Below, piece by piece: positions 1 to 11,299 of a stretch of DNA of 64,000 nucleotides (its first letter is position 1; every line of letters begins with the position of its first letter). Origin of the DNA: Brachionus manjavacas (lineage: Eukaryota > Rotifera > Eurotatoria > Ploima > Brachionidae); the NCBI GenBank assembly GCA_019054805.1, contig JAHQIY010000032.1:372001-436000 (forward strand). Reading direction: 5' to 3'. A program made the position numbers and the translations under genes. Below the pieces are notes generated by a model. The model saw only the letters and a program-made list of their open reading frames with translations. It was not told the origin of the DNA and did no database searches.

Positions 1-432
1 CTATGATATTAGACAAAAAAATTTTTATTAATTTTTTTATTTTCTATTTTTTTCTTTTTTCTATAAATTTATTCCAGATTTATTTATTGATTAAAAATTT
101 GTATTTTTACAAAATTCATATAAAATATAAATTAAATTAAGACAAAATTTTTTTTACTAAATTAAATTATTATGATTTTTAGACTCTGAGCAAGGTATCA
201 TATAGCCGAAACCGGTCAGTTTATAATATAATTAAAAACTTTAAATAAAATTTTCATTAAACAAAAAAATTATTTTTACTGTCTTTATAAAAAAATTATC
301 AAAATAAATTTGCAACACTACATTTAATTAACAACATAGTAGAAAAAAAACTATTAAAATTAAAAATTTTTAAATTTTATTAATACTTTAAATTAGAAAA
401 TTAACTTTATTTATAAATTATGAGTAAAAAAT
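1..432. other. AT-rich 3' flank of FANCD2
   Basis: No gene is seen. It is very AT-rich sequence downstream of the FANCD2 stop codon, with A and T runs only. Confidence 0.6.
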
Positions 433-3400
433 CTAGTTTTCATTATCTTCGGAGTTTTCATCTGGATTTTCACTTTCTTGATCCTCTTCAATCTCACTCT
501 CTATGTCACTGCCTTTATTTTTTCCTTTCTTTTTTTTAAGAGGTTTTTTTCCCTTTTTTCTGCGACCATCATCGCCAATTTTTAGTTTACTCTCCACAAA
601 ATTCACCATAAAGCCTCCATCAAATGAATTTACATAAAGCAGTTGCTGTACTCTAACCATCAGCGCTTCGATTACTCTATTATAAATAGGAGCTTGTTTG
701 GCAATTGCCGCTTGATCCTTGGTGACCAAAATCTCTTGTATAAAGTGAACACACTTTTGTATTTTTTGCAGCAGAACCACTATCTCTTGTTTCGAGCCAT
801 CAAAAGCTTTGTCCAAACAAGGCATTGCATACTTTGTGAAATTGGTGACAAAAATTTTTGAGTTTTTGATCACAGTTAGCATGTTTATGTCCTTGAATGC
901 AACGCTTTTTTTTAGCAATACCAACTCACAGTGCATGTGAGTAAGACTGCGAATTTTGGAAAACACTTCCAATGTGTCGCCGGTACAAAATTTCAGCTCA
1001 TTTACAGTAAATTCAAGACAAGTTTTGTAATAGGGCAAAAAGTGGCTTTTTAGTGTTGAATATTTGTCGCAGTTTTGCCTGTCGAGCATAAAGTCATCAT
1101 TGCAAATAACTTTAACCAAATCTTCCACAACACCCAAGCTATTCTCACTATTAGCAATTAAATAATTCAAGCAGCAAACTACTCCATCGTTGCTCATCTG
1201 TCGATTTGAGAATACCAAGTTTAACTTCGGACTATAATCATTAGTCAAAAATTCCAATGAACAAGTACACAGTATTTTTTTCATTTTTGCCAAGAGGTTT
1301 TCATCAGTTTTTTTGGATAAAATTTTGATTATCAAATCCAAGAGTTGAATCAAAGTGTGGCCCGAATTGAGGTCCAACAAGACATCCTTAAACTTGGCCA
1401 AATAATTGAAACACACCAAATCGGGCAGCTTGTCAATTTGACTTGCCAATTTCGAACTTGACTGTATCTTGACTGATCTGATAATAACTTTAAACAAATC
1501 TTCCAATTTACTCTGATTATTCACACTGTTCAAATAGGAAAAAGTCTGCTGCAACATCTTTAATATTTGATTGAGAATTTTTAGCAAAAATAAATTATTT
1601 TCACTTGTTGAAATCTCCGAGGGGTCTTTGATGCCATCATGCTTGTCCTGAATGGTTCGTATGTGATTTTGAATAGTGTCCAAATGATTAATAAGAGCAG
1701 GCATGTTTTTATCTATCAGGCTGTTTATTACACCAGTGACATCGACTGGGTTAGACTGCAGGAACAATTGCAACTTGGTTGGCTTGGCTGTCAAACCTAG
1801 TGGATTCGTTTTGGCAGAATTTGATTTTAAGATGATGCTTAATTTTGAATTGAAATCGCTTAGCACATAAAGTAGATGCTCTGGTTTTAGACTTGACAAT
1901 GTTGGTTCTTTTTCGCTTGTGTCCGGTATTACATGCGCATTCAGGTTCAGGTTGAAATTCACAAAGTTGATTAAGCCTAAGTCGAATTCCCGAAAATAGA
2001 TTGATATTTTGTTCAGGTCGAATTCAGATGTGGACTCTTGATCATCATCAGAGTCATCAATAATGCTCTTTTCTTCTTCCAAGTCCGAGTTGTCCAACAA
2101 ATTTTCATTTTTGGATTTTTTAGCTCCTTTCTTTGCCTCTTTGAAGCCTTTTTTCTTGCCACTCTTTGGCTTGTTTTCTTTTACAAATTGCTGAATGAAT
2201 GGCAATTCATCAACTGATGAGTCAATGAGGCCAAAAACTACCATCGGTGGCCGATAGAACTTCATTAGAGAGAGAATGTTTCTTAGAACACATCTCAATT
2301 GGCAAATGTCATTCAAGCGATTGATCAATTTATCTCCCAGCTGAAATTGGTCATCGAAAATTTTTCCACTAAATGCATTTATTAGTTCAATAAACCAATT
2401 GATCAAATAAAATATACAATTGCAGACCAGCTTTTTTTCGTCATCATTAAAGCTTTTGAATTTGTTAAACCAATCGTTACCATAGCGCAGCAGGTCATCT
2501 TTGTTAATAGATAAGATGGGACAGCCTAAATAGTCGGCAAATTCCATATTGAGTTGATAGTGTGTATTTTAAGACATGAATTTTAATTTTTTTCATAAAT
2601 CCCAAATCTCATGTTTTTGATTTTTTTGTTGTAGTAATTTATGTCTTTTAAATGAATTGCATTGAATTTTTTTGAATTTTTGAGACAAAAAATTTAATTT
2701 TGTATTGAATATTTTAGGAAAAAAAAAATTGAATAGTCGAGAGTTATGACACGACTTCTAATTGAAAAAAAATAATAATTTAGATTCAACATATAAAAAT
2801 CATAATAAAAAAAAAGACTCTCGATTTTTCTGATGATTAAATAATTTTCATTTGTTTTGAGTAATCAAATGTAAATTGAATCGATTACTAAAAGTTTTTT
2901 AAAAAATTATAATTTTAAACTCAGATCATAAAGATTAACAAAATAGTCTATGAATTTTGGACAAATTTACCAGTTCTAGAATTAATAAATAAAACTTTTC
3001 TTTAAACCAGGTGATGAATGGATTATGGATATTTAAATTTGAACAAAAGAGCATTTAAAAAAAGAGTGTTGAGTAGAAAATTAAACTTTGGTTTAGCGTT
3101 GATAAATTAGAAAAAAAAAATTTTAAATTTTTTCTAACTACTATAAGGGTTTTGACAAAAAAACTTTTTTGAAGGTAAAATTTTTTGACTTATCGATTAC
3201 TTTTTTTAAAATAATTAAATTTTTTTTTTTAAATTTAATCTATTTTTATTTACAAAATAATTAGCTCTAATTAAAAATCCTTTAAATACAATTTTATCAA
3301 AAATTTTTTTTAATTTTTTTCTTGTTAGGTATTCTTTGTTTTTGCTGAACTCTGCATTATTTACAATCTGAAAATAAAAATTTTGGCCAGCTTCATCAAC

Positions 3401-6400
3401 TTGATATCAAGTAATGCAGTTTGTTTTTTCTTTAAATTTTCTTAAATAGAAATGCTTATATTTTTTTAAAGAAATTATTTTTTAATTGTAGAAAAAATAC
3501 TTTTAATCATCTAAAAAAAAATTTTATTTTTTCCTTGAAGCCGGTAGGGCCTTTTTTCGAATCTTTATTTCAAAACTTTTGGATGAATTAATAGATATAA
3601 ACTAATTTTTTTCTAAAGAAAAAATAATTTTTTTTATAAATCATCTATACTCCTAAAAAAAATACAAGCCGAAATATATTGGGCTGATTGTATGTGTTTC
3701 TTTTCTAATACAAAAATGTGCATAATGTTGAAAAAAATTGATATTTTAATTTTATTATTAAAGTTAGAGACTGAAGATAAGGCCACAAGTTGACTTGGGT
3801 GAACACATTTAACCCGACATATTAACCCTATAAGGTTTTATAATTTAAATTAAGAACCAGAATAATAGGTCTACGAAACCGATCGTTTTTCCCATTTGAA
3901 ATAGAAAAACTTAATTATCATTAAAAAATTTTTAATTTTACATTGTATTATAAATCAAGTGCGATCACTTTAGACTATTTATTTATAAAAAAGAATTTAT
4001 AAGATAAAAATTAATTTATGAAGAAACAAATCAGATTTATTAAGATTAAAATGAACATTTAGTAAATTTTCTTAATTTTATGGTTAAAATGGGTAAAAAA
4101 ATTTAAAAATGTAATCAAGTAGCTAAAAATTAAAATTAATTTTAAAAGCTCGCTTATTCTTTTCTAACCCTTTGGAATTCAACCATTTTTTTTAATTTGA
4201 TGCTATTAGATCAAATTAGAAAAAATTAGAAAAAATATTATGAAGTTTGAAATTTTAAAATTAACATTAGTTTCAAGAGTTCTCTGTGTCTCTTTCAGCT
4301 CAATATGCTTTCAGATTATTTCGTTCTAAAGCACACATGAGACGAAATGTAGACGGAATGGCAATAGAAGGAAGATTCAGCTGCTGAATGTGTGGATTTA
4401 GAATGCAGGTGTTCTTTTTTTTTAAATCGTTTAGAACTAAAGGCAACAAATTAAGAGCTCCATGGGTTCTTTGGTCAAGACCAAAATCGTATCCAAATCT
4501 AAACGCAGACAATTGAGTGCTGTACTTAGACAGTGTTTGCTTATAGCCAGGGTCTAATTTGAACAAATTTCTGGACATGTCTCGCAAGTTCTCCTTCATC
4601 AGAACCTCCAAGCTGTCGCCGATGGAATCTTTGAGTACGATGCCAGTCAGATCGTCTTCGAAAAGACCCAAAGATTCTGGACTGGATCGGCTAGATTCCA
4701 AGATCATGTCCCAAATATTTTTAATCTCTGCTGCTATGTTTGACAAAATATATGACGTATTCTGAATTGAGGTGGAATTGCCTGGTGCGTTATAAACACT
4801 TGACTGAGAACTCGAGCATGAAAAAAAACTTTCATTTTCTTCTTCTAGTTTTTCGGCCGGTTTGGCCTTGGTTCTACTAGCCATACTCTTTATAAGCATC
4901 AAAGCTCCTATCACTCCAATTTGCTTATGTTTGAGGCTATTTGAACTCAATTGCTTGTTGATAAGAATATTCAAATTATCCTGAATATTGCTGGGTCTGG
5001 TGAAAGACTGTGAGCTCGAAATTACCGAGATGGACTCGGGAGCCGAGGGCTTTGGGTGCGAATAAGCAATCGAGCAGATTATGGTGTAGACTTTGCGTAT
5101 TTCAGACAAGTTAAAGTATTCAATGTAGTCAAGCAGGGTTTTTATTTGCATCTGAAAAGGCACCAGAGCACTTTCTTTTTCTGCCGACGACAGATTGACC
5201 AGCACATCTAGCGAGTTCTCTCGGACAGGCTCATTGATTACGAAAAAAAGAGGATTTAAGCTAATTTTTTTGAATAAATTTCAAGTTCAACAAAAAAAAA
5301 TATTAAATATTTATTAGGTATTTTAATAAAAAAAACACAAACTGCTGATAAAAAACACTTAATCTAATCCTCATGAACATATTTTTGTTTGAAAATTTTG
5401 TCAGCCAAAATCTTCATATGGAGAAGCTGCTGACGAATGTGTTTGTCCAAGTGCAAGAACATGTCCTTGATGATTAGCTTTCCAATCGATGCCAATTCAC
5501 CAGGCGGATTTTGAATCAGCGACTTGAACATTTTTTCAATCGGATCGAGAACTTCTTGGGCAAAATTTGTGCAAAATTTAATAAAAATCCAACTAGACTT
5601 TTCAACATTTCTAATTGCTTCTTGTTTAATTGCTACTTTGAAAAGTTTATCAATCGATTTGGAATAGTGTGCAATCGAATAGCTCAAAGTGACTACAAGA
5701 AAGTCAAAGGGCAGAATCAAATTGTTCACAAATGCCAAAGTATTGTACTGAATGCAAGTCGAATAGAGCTCGACCAATTGACTAGAAACTTGGAAATTTT
5801 CCCTAAATATGTCGTAGACTACGTGTCTTATTGAATCATCTGTTAGTTCGTCTAATTTTAGTTTGCTCCGCAAATCATTGAACACATCTCTGTCATTCAG
5901 GACAATGGAAGCTTTTAGGATGAATTTCAAGCTGGATGGTAGATCTTTTTCACTCAAAAGCGGGTATTTTAGTAGCACGCTGCGAGTGATGCCAAGCAAA
6001 TTTTCTTTCTTGAAACTAAGGTTGCTCAGTGTGTCCAGAGTGGGACTAATGAGCTCGATTTCATCTAGAAGCAGTTCCAAGTCGTTTACCAAGCCATCGT
6101 GCTGGCTGTCACATAGAATGTCTGGAAAGCAGGCAATGATCTCTTTTTTGATTACAAAATTTGTGGTGTTGTTGATTAGCTCGATTAATTTTTGGCACAA
6201 CGCTTGGGGATCGTTGATACGCGGCTGGTACCTGAATTGAGCAACGATATAGCTTGGTATGTTGATTTGGAGACCGAGGATTTGAATGTCCGAACTGCTG
6301 TCGCTGGTCTCTAGATAATTTAGTATCTTTGAGATCAAATAGTCGAACAGGTCGGACTGCAGGTCGGGTATTTCGAGCAAAATTTTGAGTAGGCTGTCTT

Positions 6401-6668
6401 GATTCGAGCTATGAGTGTGCTGGTTGCTCACATTTTTACTTGGTAATAAAGATACTGCAAAGTTTGTTTCGTTGTCAAGATATGATTCAAGATTTTTCCA
6501 AATGGTTTCATAATTCTTCTCCCACTTGGGATTTTCAGATGATTTTTGAATGAATTGTATCAGGTTGGATTGAAATCTGCGAGGATCGATGCTAAAACTA
6601 TTGAAAGTCTCCTCTTCATTATTTAGATTGATGCCAAATTTTTCAAAAATTTCCACAATCTTAGACAT
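433..6668 (-). CDS. FANCD2: Fanconi anaemia group D2 protein, three coding blocks
   Basis: FANCD2 is the monoubiquitinated clamp subunit of the Fanconi pathway that acts with FANCI at DNA interstrand crosslinks. Three minus-strand blocks, about 6668-5370, 5250-4309 and 2544-433, together encode about 1450 residues; human FANCD2 has 1451. Block 2 contains LKHKQIGVIGAL, matching the human segment around ubiquitinated Lys561; the equivalent Lys codon is at 4924-4926 (about residue 542). Block 2 also has GALNLLPLVL and ends ALERNNLK, and block 3 opens with a segment ending GCPIL and then CIFYLINWFIELINAF, matching consecutive human segments. The C-terminus is basic, then strongly acidic (about 490-430). 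The start is the ATG at 6668. The two interruptions lack convincing GT-AG borders and carry inverted repeats at their edges (described separately). No frameshift is seen inside a block, so the gene looks functional. Confidence 0.9.
2545..4308 (-). other. Candidate non-canonical, TIR-bounded intron of FANCD2
   Basis: This 1764-bp AT-rich segment separates two blocks that are contiguous in the FANCD2 family. In the gene direction the border reads AAA|GCATATTGAG...CTCAATATG|GAA, and removal keeps frame (Lys-Glu). The ends form an imperfect inverted repeat, CATATTGAGCTGAAAG against CATATTGAGTTGATAG (14 of 16). The first block runs into an in-frame TGA inside the repeat, with no GT donor close by. 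There is no AG acceptor just upstream of the second block. It carries no long ORF. Alternatives are a recent insertion that inactivates the gene, or a distant GT-AG pair that removes conserved residues. Confidence 0.55.
5250..5372 (-). other. Candidate short inverted-repeat-bounded intron of FANCD2
   Basis: This interruption of about 120 bp lies between the first two FANCD2 blocks. In the gene direction, block 1 runs into an in-frame TAG shortly after GAGGATT. The edges match as an inverted repeat, GAGGATT(AGA)TTAAG against GAGGATTTAAG. Removing it between Glu (5370) and Leu (5250) keeps frame and gives a chain ...KYVHE|LFFVINEPVREN.... A canonical alternative, a GT at 5378-5379 with an AG ending near 5236, is also in phase but would delete about ten plausible residues, so this case is weaker than the 1.76-kb one. 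Confidence 0.4.
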
Positions 6669-6903
6669 ATTATTAAAAATAAATTTTTTTTCAAATTTTA
6701 TTTATCAAATTTAAATGCACTTTTCCAAATCTTTTCAAATACTTGACTTGACAAATATTTTTCAAATTTTAAAGCAAATTATCAATAAATAATTCTCATT
6801 TAATTTTTTCTATTTAAAATAAATGTATTTGATTATCAAATCAATTTTAAATCAATAAAATAAATGAATATAAATATTTTTTCTTATTCAAAACTCGATA
6901 TGA

Positions 6904-6976
6904 GACTCCGTGGCGCAATTGGTAGCGCGTCTGACTCCAGATCAGAAGGTTGCGTGTTCGAGTCACGTCGGGGTCA
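6904..6976 (+). tRNA. tRNA-Trp (anticodon CCA)
   Basis: A full cloverleaf. The acceptor stem GACTCCG pairs with CGGGGTC (one T-G pair). The anticodon arm CTGACTCCAGATCAG carries CCA, and the T arm GCGTGTTCGAGTCACGT contains box B. The D arm TGGCGCAATTGG is box A. There is no intron. It lies 235 bp upstream of FANCD2 on the opposite strand and is followed by a T run (6978-6985) that serves as a Pol III terminator. Confidence 0.97.
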
Positions 6977-7348
6977 AATTTTTTTTGATTACTTTTCACA
7001 ATTTTTTATCAATTTTTATTAACTACAGCCTGTTTCTAAAATTTTAATTTATTTAAATATTCGGCAAAGCTAAAATATTCATGAGGATACAAAAATTTAT
7101 TTTAAAATCAAATAAAAATTGAATTAATTTACAGACTTTGATATAAAAACAAGTCTGATCATTTAAAAAAAATCAAAATTTTTTATTCAAAATCATCATT
7201 AACAATCTAAATAATTTCAAAAAATTTTAATTCCATTTTTAAATGATCAATAAAATTTATTATATTTTTAATTTCTTTTAATTTTTATTATCTGTAAATT
7301 ATTATAATATAAATAGCACTAATTTACAAATTGTTAAGAATTACAAAA

Positions 7349-7808
7349 ATGTTCAAATACATCAGTTTGGTCATCCTTTTTATTAGTAATTACAATCTTT
7401 GAATTGCTTTCTTTAATCTTCAGCATTTTAAGGCTTTGAACTAAGACCTATATCTAGTCTTATGTGTAAATCGTGCCATACATGCCAAGGCGGAAATTTT
7501 GGCCTAATGGAGCCGAGACGAAATGTTTTTTGCAACAAGAATCAACACTATTGTATTGTAAATTGATTAATTAATCTTTTATTTAAAAAGATGAAAATTT
7601 TATTAAGGCTGACGTTGATGTTTTACCCAAAATTACCAAGACTGAATCAGAAAAAGTTTTGATTAAACTTGGCTGCTCTGACTTCTGTCCGAAAAATCAT
7701 TATTGTTGCACAAAGAACTACTGTAATAATATTAACCAACGTTACGTAAATAAAAAGATTCGAGAATCTATTAGAAAATTTTCGCATTCCAAAACTTTGG
7801 TTTTGTAG
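7349..7808 (+). CDS. Secreted Ly6/uPAR three-finger protein (copy 1)
   Basis: Three exons, 7349-7385, 7433-7557 and 7608-7808, with GT-AG introns of 47 and 50 bp (phases 1 and 0), encode about 120 residues. The first exon is a signal peptide (MFKYISLVILFIS). The mature chain has CKSCHTC near its start, then CNKNQHYCI, LGCSDFCP and the family signature CCTKNYCN, which are the cysteines of a three-finger Ly6/uPAR fold. No GPI-attachment tail is seen after the last cysteines, only a basic 25-residue extension, so secretion is likely. The intron positions match the other Ly6 genes here. The ligand is unknown. Confidence 0.8.
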
Positions 7809-8354
7809 AAAGAAAATCTACGTTTATTAAATTTTTAATAAAACTTCATTTTTATAGAATTAAATAAAGATTTAAATTGAAATCATTCTTTTATCTAAAA
7901 AAATCAAAATTTGAATCGCTTTTAGAAAAATCATGTAATTAATAAAACAGTGTTCTTAAAATTATTTAATTTTTACTCTGTATTTTAATGTATTTTATTA
8001 GCTTGCATTAAATTAAGTTATTATAAAATAAATCCTTATCAACCAACATTGACTAAAGATAGCGTAAGCCTATCAAAAATAAAAATTAAAAAGCACAAAA
8101 AATACAACATGAATAAAAATACAAAATATATATAATAAAAAAATTTAAATACATCACATGAATAAAAAAATTAATATAAAATAGAAAACTTCACTTTTAG
8201 TAAACAGATAATAAACAATAAAAAGACGAAAATCCATATCCATTTTTTTAAGAAAAATAAAATGAGAAATTATTAAGGCAATTATTATTTATTTAATATA
8301 TAAAAAAATAGTAATATAATAAAAATTTAAATTTATCAAAAAAATTAACTATTC
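7809..8354. other. AT-rich intergenic stretch
   Basis: Nothing recognisable. It is A/T-rich, with many ATAAA-type motifs that may include polyadenylation signals for the Ly6 gene upstream. Confidence 0.5.
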
Positions 8355-8756
8355 CTAATAGTTAGCATTACATGAATATCTTTCCAAAAAATCCAAGTCT
8401 TTTTTTTGATTTTCCTCAGTTCTTATTTTACTGGTCAAACTTGCTTTTGCTAATTCTCGGTCCATTTTTGATACCCGTTGTTTATTAGTGCCATTTTTCG
8501 CCCACAACCTCTTTGCTTCATTCTTGATATCCGAATCTGTTAAAGCTTCTATTCTCTCAGCAATTGCTCTTTCAACATGTTCTTGCTCATCTCGTTTGGC
8601 TTTTCTCATTCTTGGATAAACGTCTTTATTTAAATAAATAAATAAATATTGGCTCGAGCTTATTTTTCTCATTCTTTCTAAATTCTCACTATTTATAAGC
8701 GACTCAATAAAATTAAAAGAATCATTATTATCACTGAATAAGAAATTAGTTGTCAA
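8355..8756 (-). CDS. Unrecognised ORF, probably a 3' exon or relic
   Basis: An open frame of about 133 codons without an ATG at its 5' end; the first in-frame ATG is about 28 codons in. A pyrimidine-rich AG just inside the 5' end (near 8729) could be a splice acceptor. The product is charged and helical, rich in Arg, Lys and Glu (for example RKAKRDEQEHVERAIAERI), with no known domain. Immediately upstream on the same strand (about 8930-8757) another frame stays coding-like but is broken by a stop, which suggests a decayed mobile-element ORF as an alternative to a live gene. Confidence 0.35.
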   Translation of the reverse strand: MTTNFLFSDNNDSFNFIESLINSENLERMRKISSSQYLFIYLNKDVYPRMRKAKRDEQEHVERAIAERIEALTDSDIKNEAKRLWAKNGTNKQRVSKMDRELAKASLTSKIRTEENQKKDLDFLERYSCNANY

Positions 8757-8939
8757 TTATCTCTTTTTGATTAATATAATTTCGCATGCGGACACATTCA
8801 AAATAAAAAGTTTTAGCATCCATTGAGTGAGAAATATGTTGGGACAGGACTGAGTCATTCTATTCCATTGGTTGAAAGACTGGTGAAAGAATACAAAGAA
8901 GGTTTCGAATCAAGATATATTGAATACCCATCTCCATTG

Positions 8940-9190
8940 TGTAATTGCTACCTTACTATTTCCTCCTTTTTTCCTGAAACCTGAACTATGTAAACATTTG
9001 CCACATGTAACAATCTATGTCTTCTAAACTTTCTCTTTTTTTTTTCTTTTTTTTTAGCTTATTTACTTTATTTTGATTTTTTTATCTCATTTTATTAACT
9101 TTAATTTTATTTTTTATTTTGATTTTGATTTTTTAATTTATTCTGAAGGAGCCCTAGCTCGGTACAGAAAACAAATAAATAAATAAATTG
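8940..9190 (+). repeat. LINE/SINE 3' tail family, copy 1
   Basis: It runs from a segment around CCTGAAACCTGAACTATG, through T-rich stretches, to TCTGAAGGAGCCCTAGCTC, GGTACAGAAAAC and an (AAATAAAT)n tail. The same order of motifs recurs three times at 58.44-58.96 kb. The (AAAT)n-type end is typical of a retrotransposon 3' end. No intact reverse transcriptase is attached. Confidence 0.7.
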
Positions 9191-9199
9191 TCTATTTTT

Positions 9200-9370
9200 A
9201 AAAACGGGATAATTGTTTTAAATAAGAAAATGGGATAATTTTCTTATTTTTATTTTGGGATTAAAAAAAAATGGGATAAATTCCTTTTTTTTTTCGGGAT
9301 GAAAAAAAAACGGGATACTTTTCAACGGGATATTTTTTTCAGGATGAAAAGAAAACGGGATGATTTTACT
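9200..9370. repeat. Degenerate tandem repeat with ACGGGAT core
   Basis: At least seven spaced copies of an A-run followed by CGGGAT, TGGGAT or CGGGATGA, alternating with T runs. Confidence 0.6.
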
Positions 9371-9896
9371 GTCAATCAATTTTAATAATCATGCTCAAAA
9401 ATGATATCTTAAAAAAGGCTTTTACAGTGCTAATACGATAAAAAAATTTTACGAAAATTTCAAGATATTTAAAGAAATCAAGTTAATAACGGCATGAAAC
9501 GAGTAAAAGTTTTCTTTCCGAAAGGATCACAGTAGTTAGTTAGAAAGTTGACTGGCCGCACTGTTTTATACAGATTAAAGTGCGTAAATTTCAATTGCTG
9601 GACAAAAATAAAATTGCTTTATCGTTTTTTAAACAAGACTTTTCATTCTTTTAAAAAAATTTTTCAAGGCCAAGTCATGCTGTGACTTGTTTTTGCCTTG
9701 TTCAGTCCTTATTTCGGGCTAATTTCAATTTGTTATAGATTTTTTTGAATTTTTATTATCAATGTCAAGAATATTTAATAATTTAACCAAAAAATTTAAT
9801 AAAAATTCTATAATTTGAATGTTAAAAAAATATTGTTAAATAAATTTTTAACCAAAAAACTAAAATTTAATTATTGATTGAAAAAAAATTTCATTT

Positions 9897-10443
9897 CTAA
9901 TTGTCATATTCTTCAACGCTTTCTTCGAACGATCTTCCATATTTTCTTCCTTTTCCACCTTTTCCTTTTCTACCTTTTCTTCCTTTTCCACGTTTTTTTT
10001 TTGGTAAATTGCAGAGATTTTTGGTGCAACACGATGCCTTTAATCCTGTATTGGCATAGGATTGTGCATTACATTCGGTTGTACAACCCAGAGCCACTAT
10101 TTTCATCTGTTCTTTTCCATAACCATTAGTTAATTTTTGCTCGGCTCTCTTAAATGAAATTAAATGAACTTAAATGGATAAAACAATACAATTATTACAA
10201 TACAAAATTTTTGACTTGCAGAGCATTCTCTTTTAACAGCTTTTTTAAATGTTTTAGGTTTATTTAAATCAATTCCAGTACAGTCTTCGCAATAGTAGCA
10301 TTTTAAGCTATTAACGTAGTCAGCTATTGCTAAAAATTCAATCATTTAAATTAAATAGATAATTTTCACAAATATCTATTAAATTGTATACCTAAACCCA
10401 GCATCAAACAAAAAAATATATTCTTGATATTAATTGAACGCAT
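9897..10443 (-). CDS. Secreted Ly6/uPAR three-finger protein (copy 2) with basic tail
   Basis: Three exons, 10443-10392, 10329-10199 and 10148-9897, with GT-AG introns. The signal peptide is in exon 1 (MRSINIKNIFFCLMLGLA). Exon 2 has LKCYYCEDCTGID and ends QKFCI; exon 3 has MKIVALGCTTEC and CCTKNLCN. Exons 1 and 2 are exactly as long (52 and 131 nt) as those of the divergent neighbour at 10840, and much of exon 3 is nearly identical to it. This copy differs after LPKK: it has a low-complexity Gly-Lys-Arg tail and then an acidic end (SVEEYDN). A secreted three-finger protein with a basic tail could bind matrix or acidic polymers; that is inference. Confidence 0.82.
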
Positions 10444-10839
10444 TTTTGGATTGAAAAAAAAGCATTATCAAATTTTTTATACTTGGAACTTAATGTATTA
10501 TGTTTCATAAAATAAATGGTCTGTAGAGTCAGGGTAAATAAAGAACAACTCAAGTATTTCAATAAATTTCATAAAAAATATTATTGAGTATCATTTTTAA
10601 AAGCGAAATGCAGTTTTTACTTAAAATAAAAAACTTAAAGTACAAACATGGGACTGATCGTTGACTGAAGGTCGATGGTGCATGGTGCATTACTGATGGG
10701 ATATATTAATGGTACATTAATCACTGAATAAGTAATAAAATATTTTTTTTTATTTTAAAATTTTTTTTTGGAAAATTAATTTGAAATTTTTACTATAAAA
10801 ATACATTTTTGAAGAAATTTTTATTTTTCCAATTACAAA

Positions 10840-11299
10840 ATGTTTAATAGCAATTTAAAAAACCTTTTTATTCTTTTAGTCCTAATTTTGGGTAATTTTA
10901 ATTGCTGAATTATAAACAGTTTAAAATAAGTTAACTTTTAGCGATTGCCAGTCATGTTTATAGTTTAAAATGTTTCTATTGCGAAGACTGTGCTGGAATT
11001 GAGTTGAGAAATTCTAAAAGCTTTGGCAAAGCAAGCAAGAAGGAATGCTCGCCTGGTCAGAACTATTGCATCGTAAATAATTTTAATTTAATTTTGTTTA
11101 ATTTAATTTTTATATTCAGAGAGCTGAGCAAAAAATTCCTAATGGCAATGGAAAAGAACAGATGAAAATAGTGGCTCTGGGTTGTACAACGGAATGTAAT
11201 GCACAATCATATGCCAATACAGGATTAAAGGCATCTTGTTGCACCAAAAATCTCTGCAATTTACCAAAAAAATTAAAAAAAATCAAAGGTAGAAAATGA
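10840..11299 (+). CDS. Secreted Ly6/uPAR three-finger protein (copy 3)
   Basis: Exons 10840-10891, 10942-11072 and 11120-11299, with GT-AG introns, encode 120 residues. It has a signal peptide (NLKNLFILLVLILAIAS) and then LKCFYCEDCAGIE, QNYCI, VALGCTTEC and CCTKNLCN, ending in a short basic tail without a GPI signal. It is the divergent partner of the 10443 gene. Exon 3 has only about three base differences over roughly 100 nt, while exon 2 differs clearly, so the pair looks like an inverted duplication with recent conversion of exon 3. Confidence 0.85.

Noticed and set aside
5511-6240. Plus-strand ORFs inside FANCD2
   Set aside because: They are reverse-frame shadows of a strongly supported minus-strand coding block.
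9878-10129. Plus-strand hydrophobic ORF (Phe/Leu-rich)
   Set aside because: It is the complement of the basic Lys/Arg/Gly tail exon of Ly6 copy 2.
10160-10345. 61-codon minus ORF
   Set aside because: It is Ly6 copy 2 exon 2 read through both flanking introns, not an independent gene.
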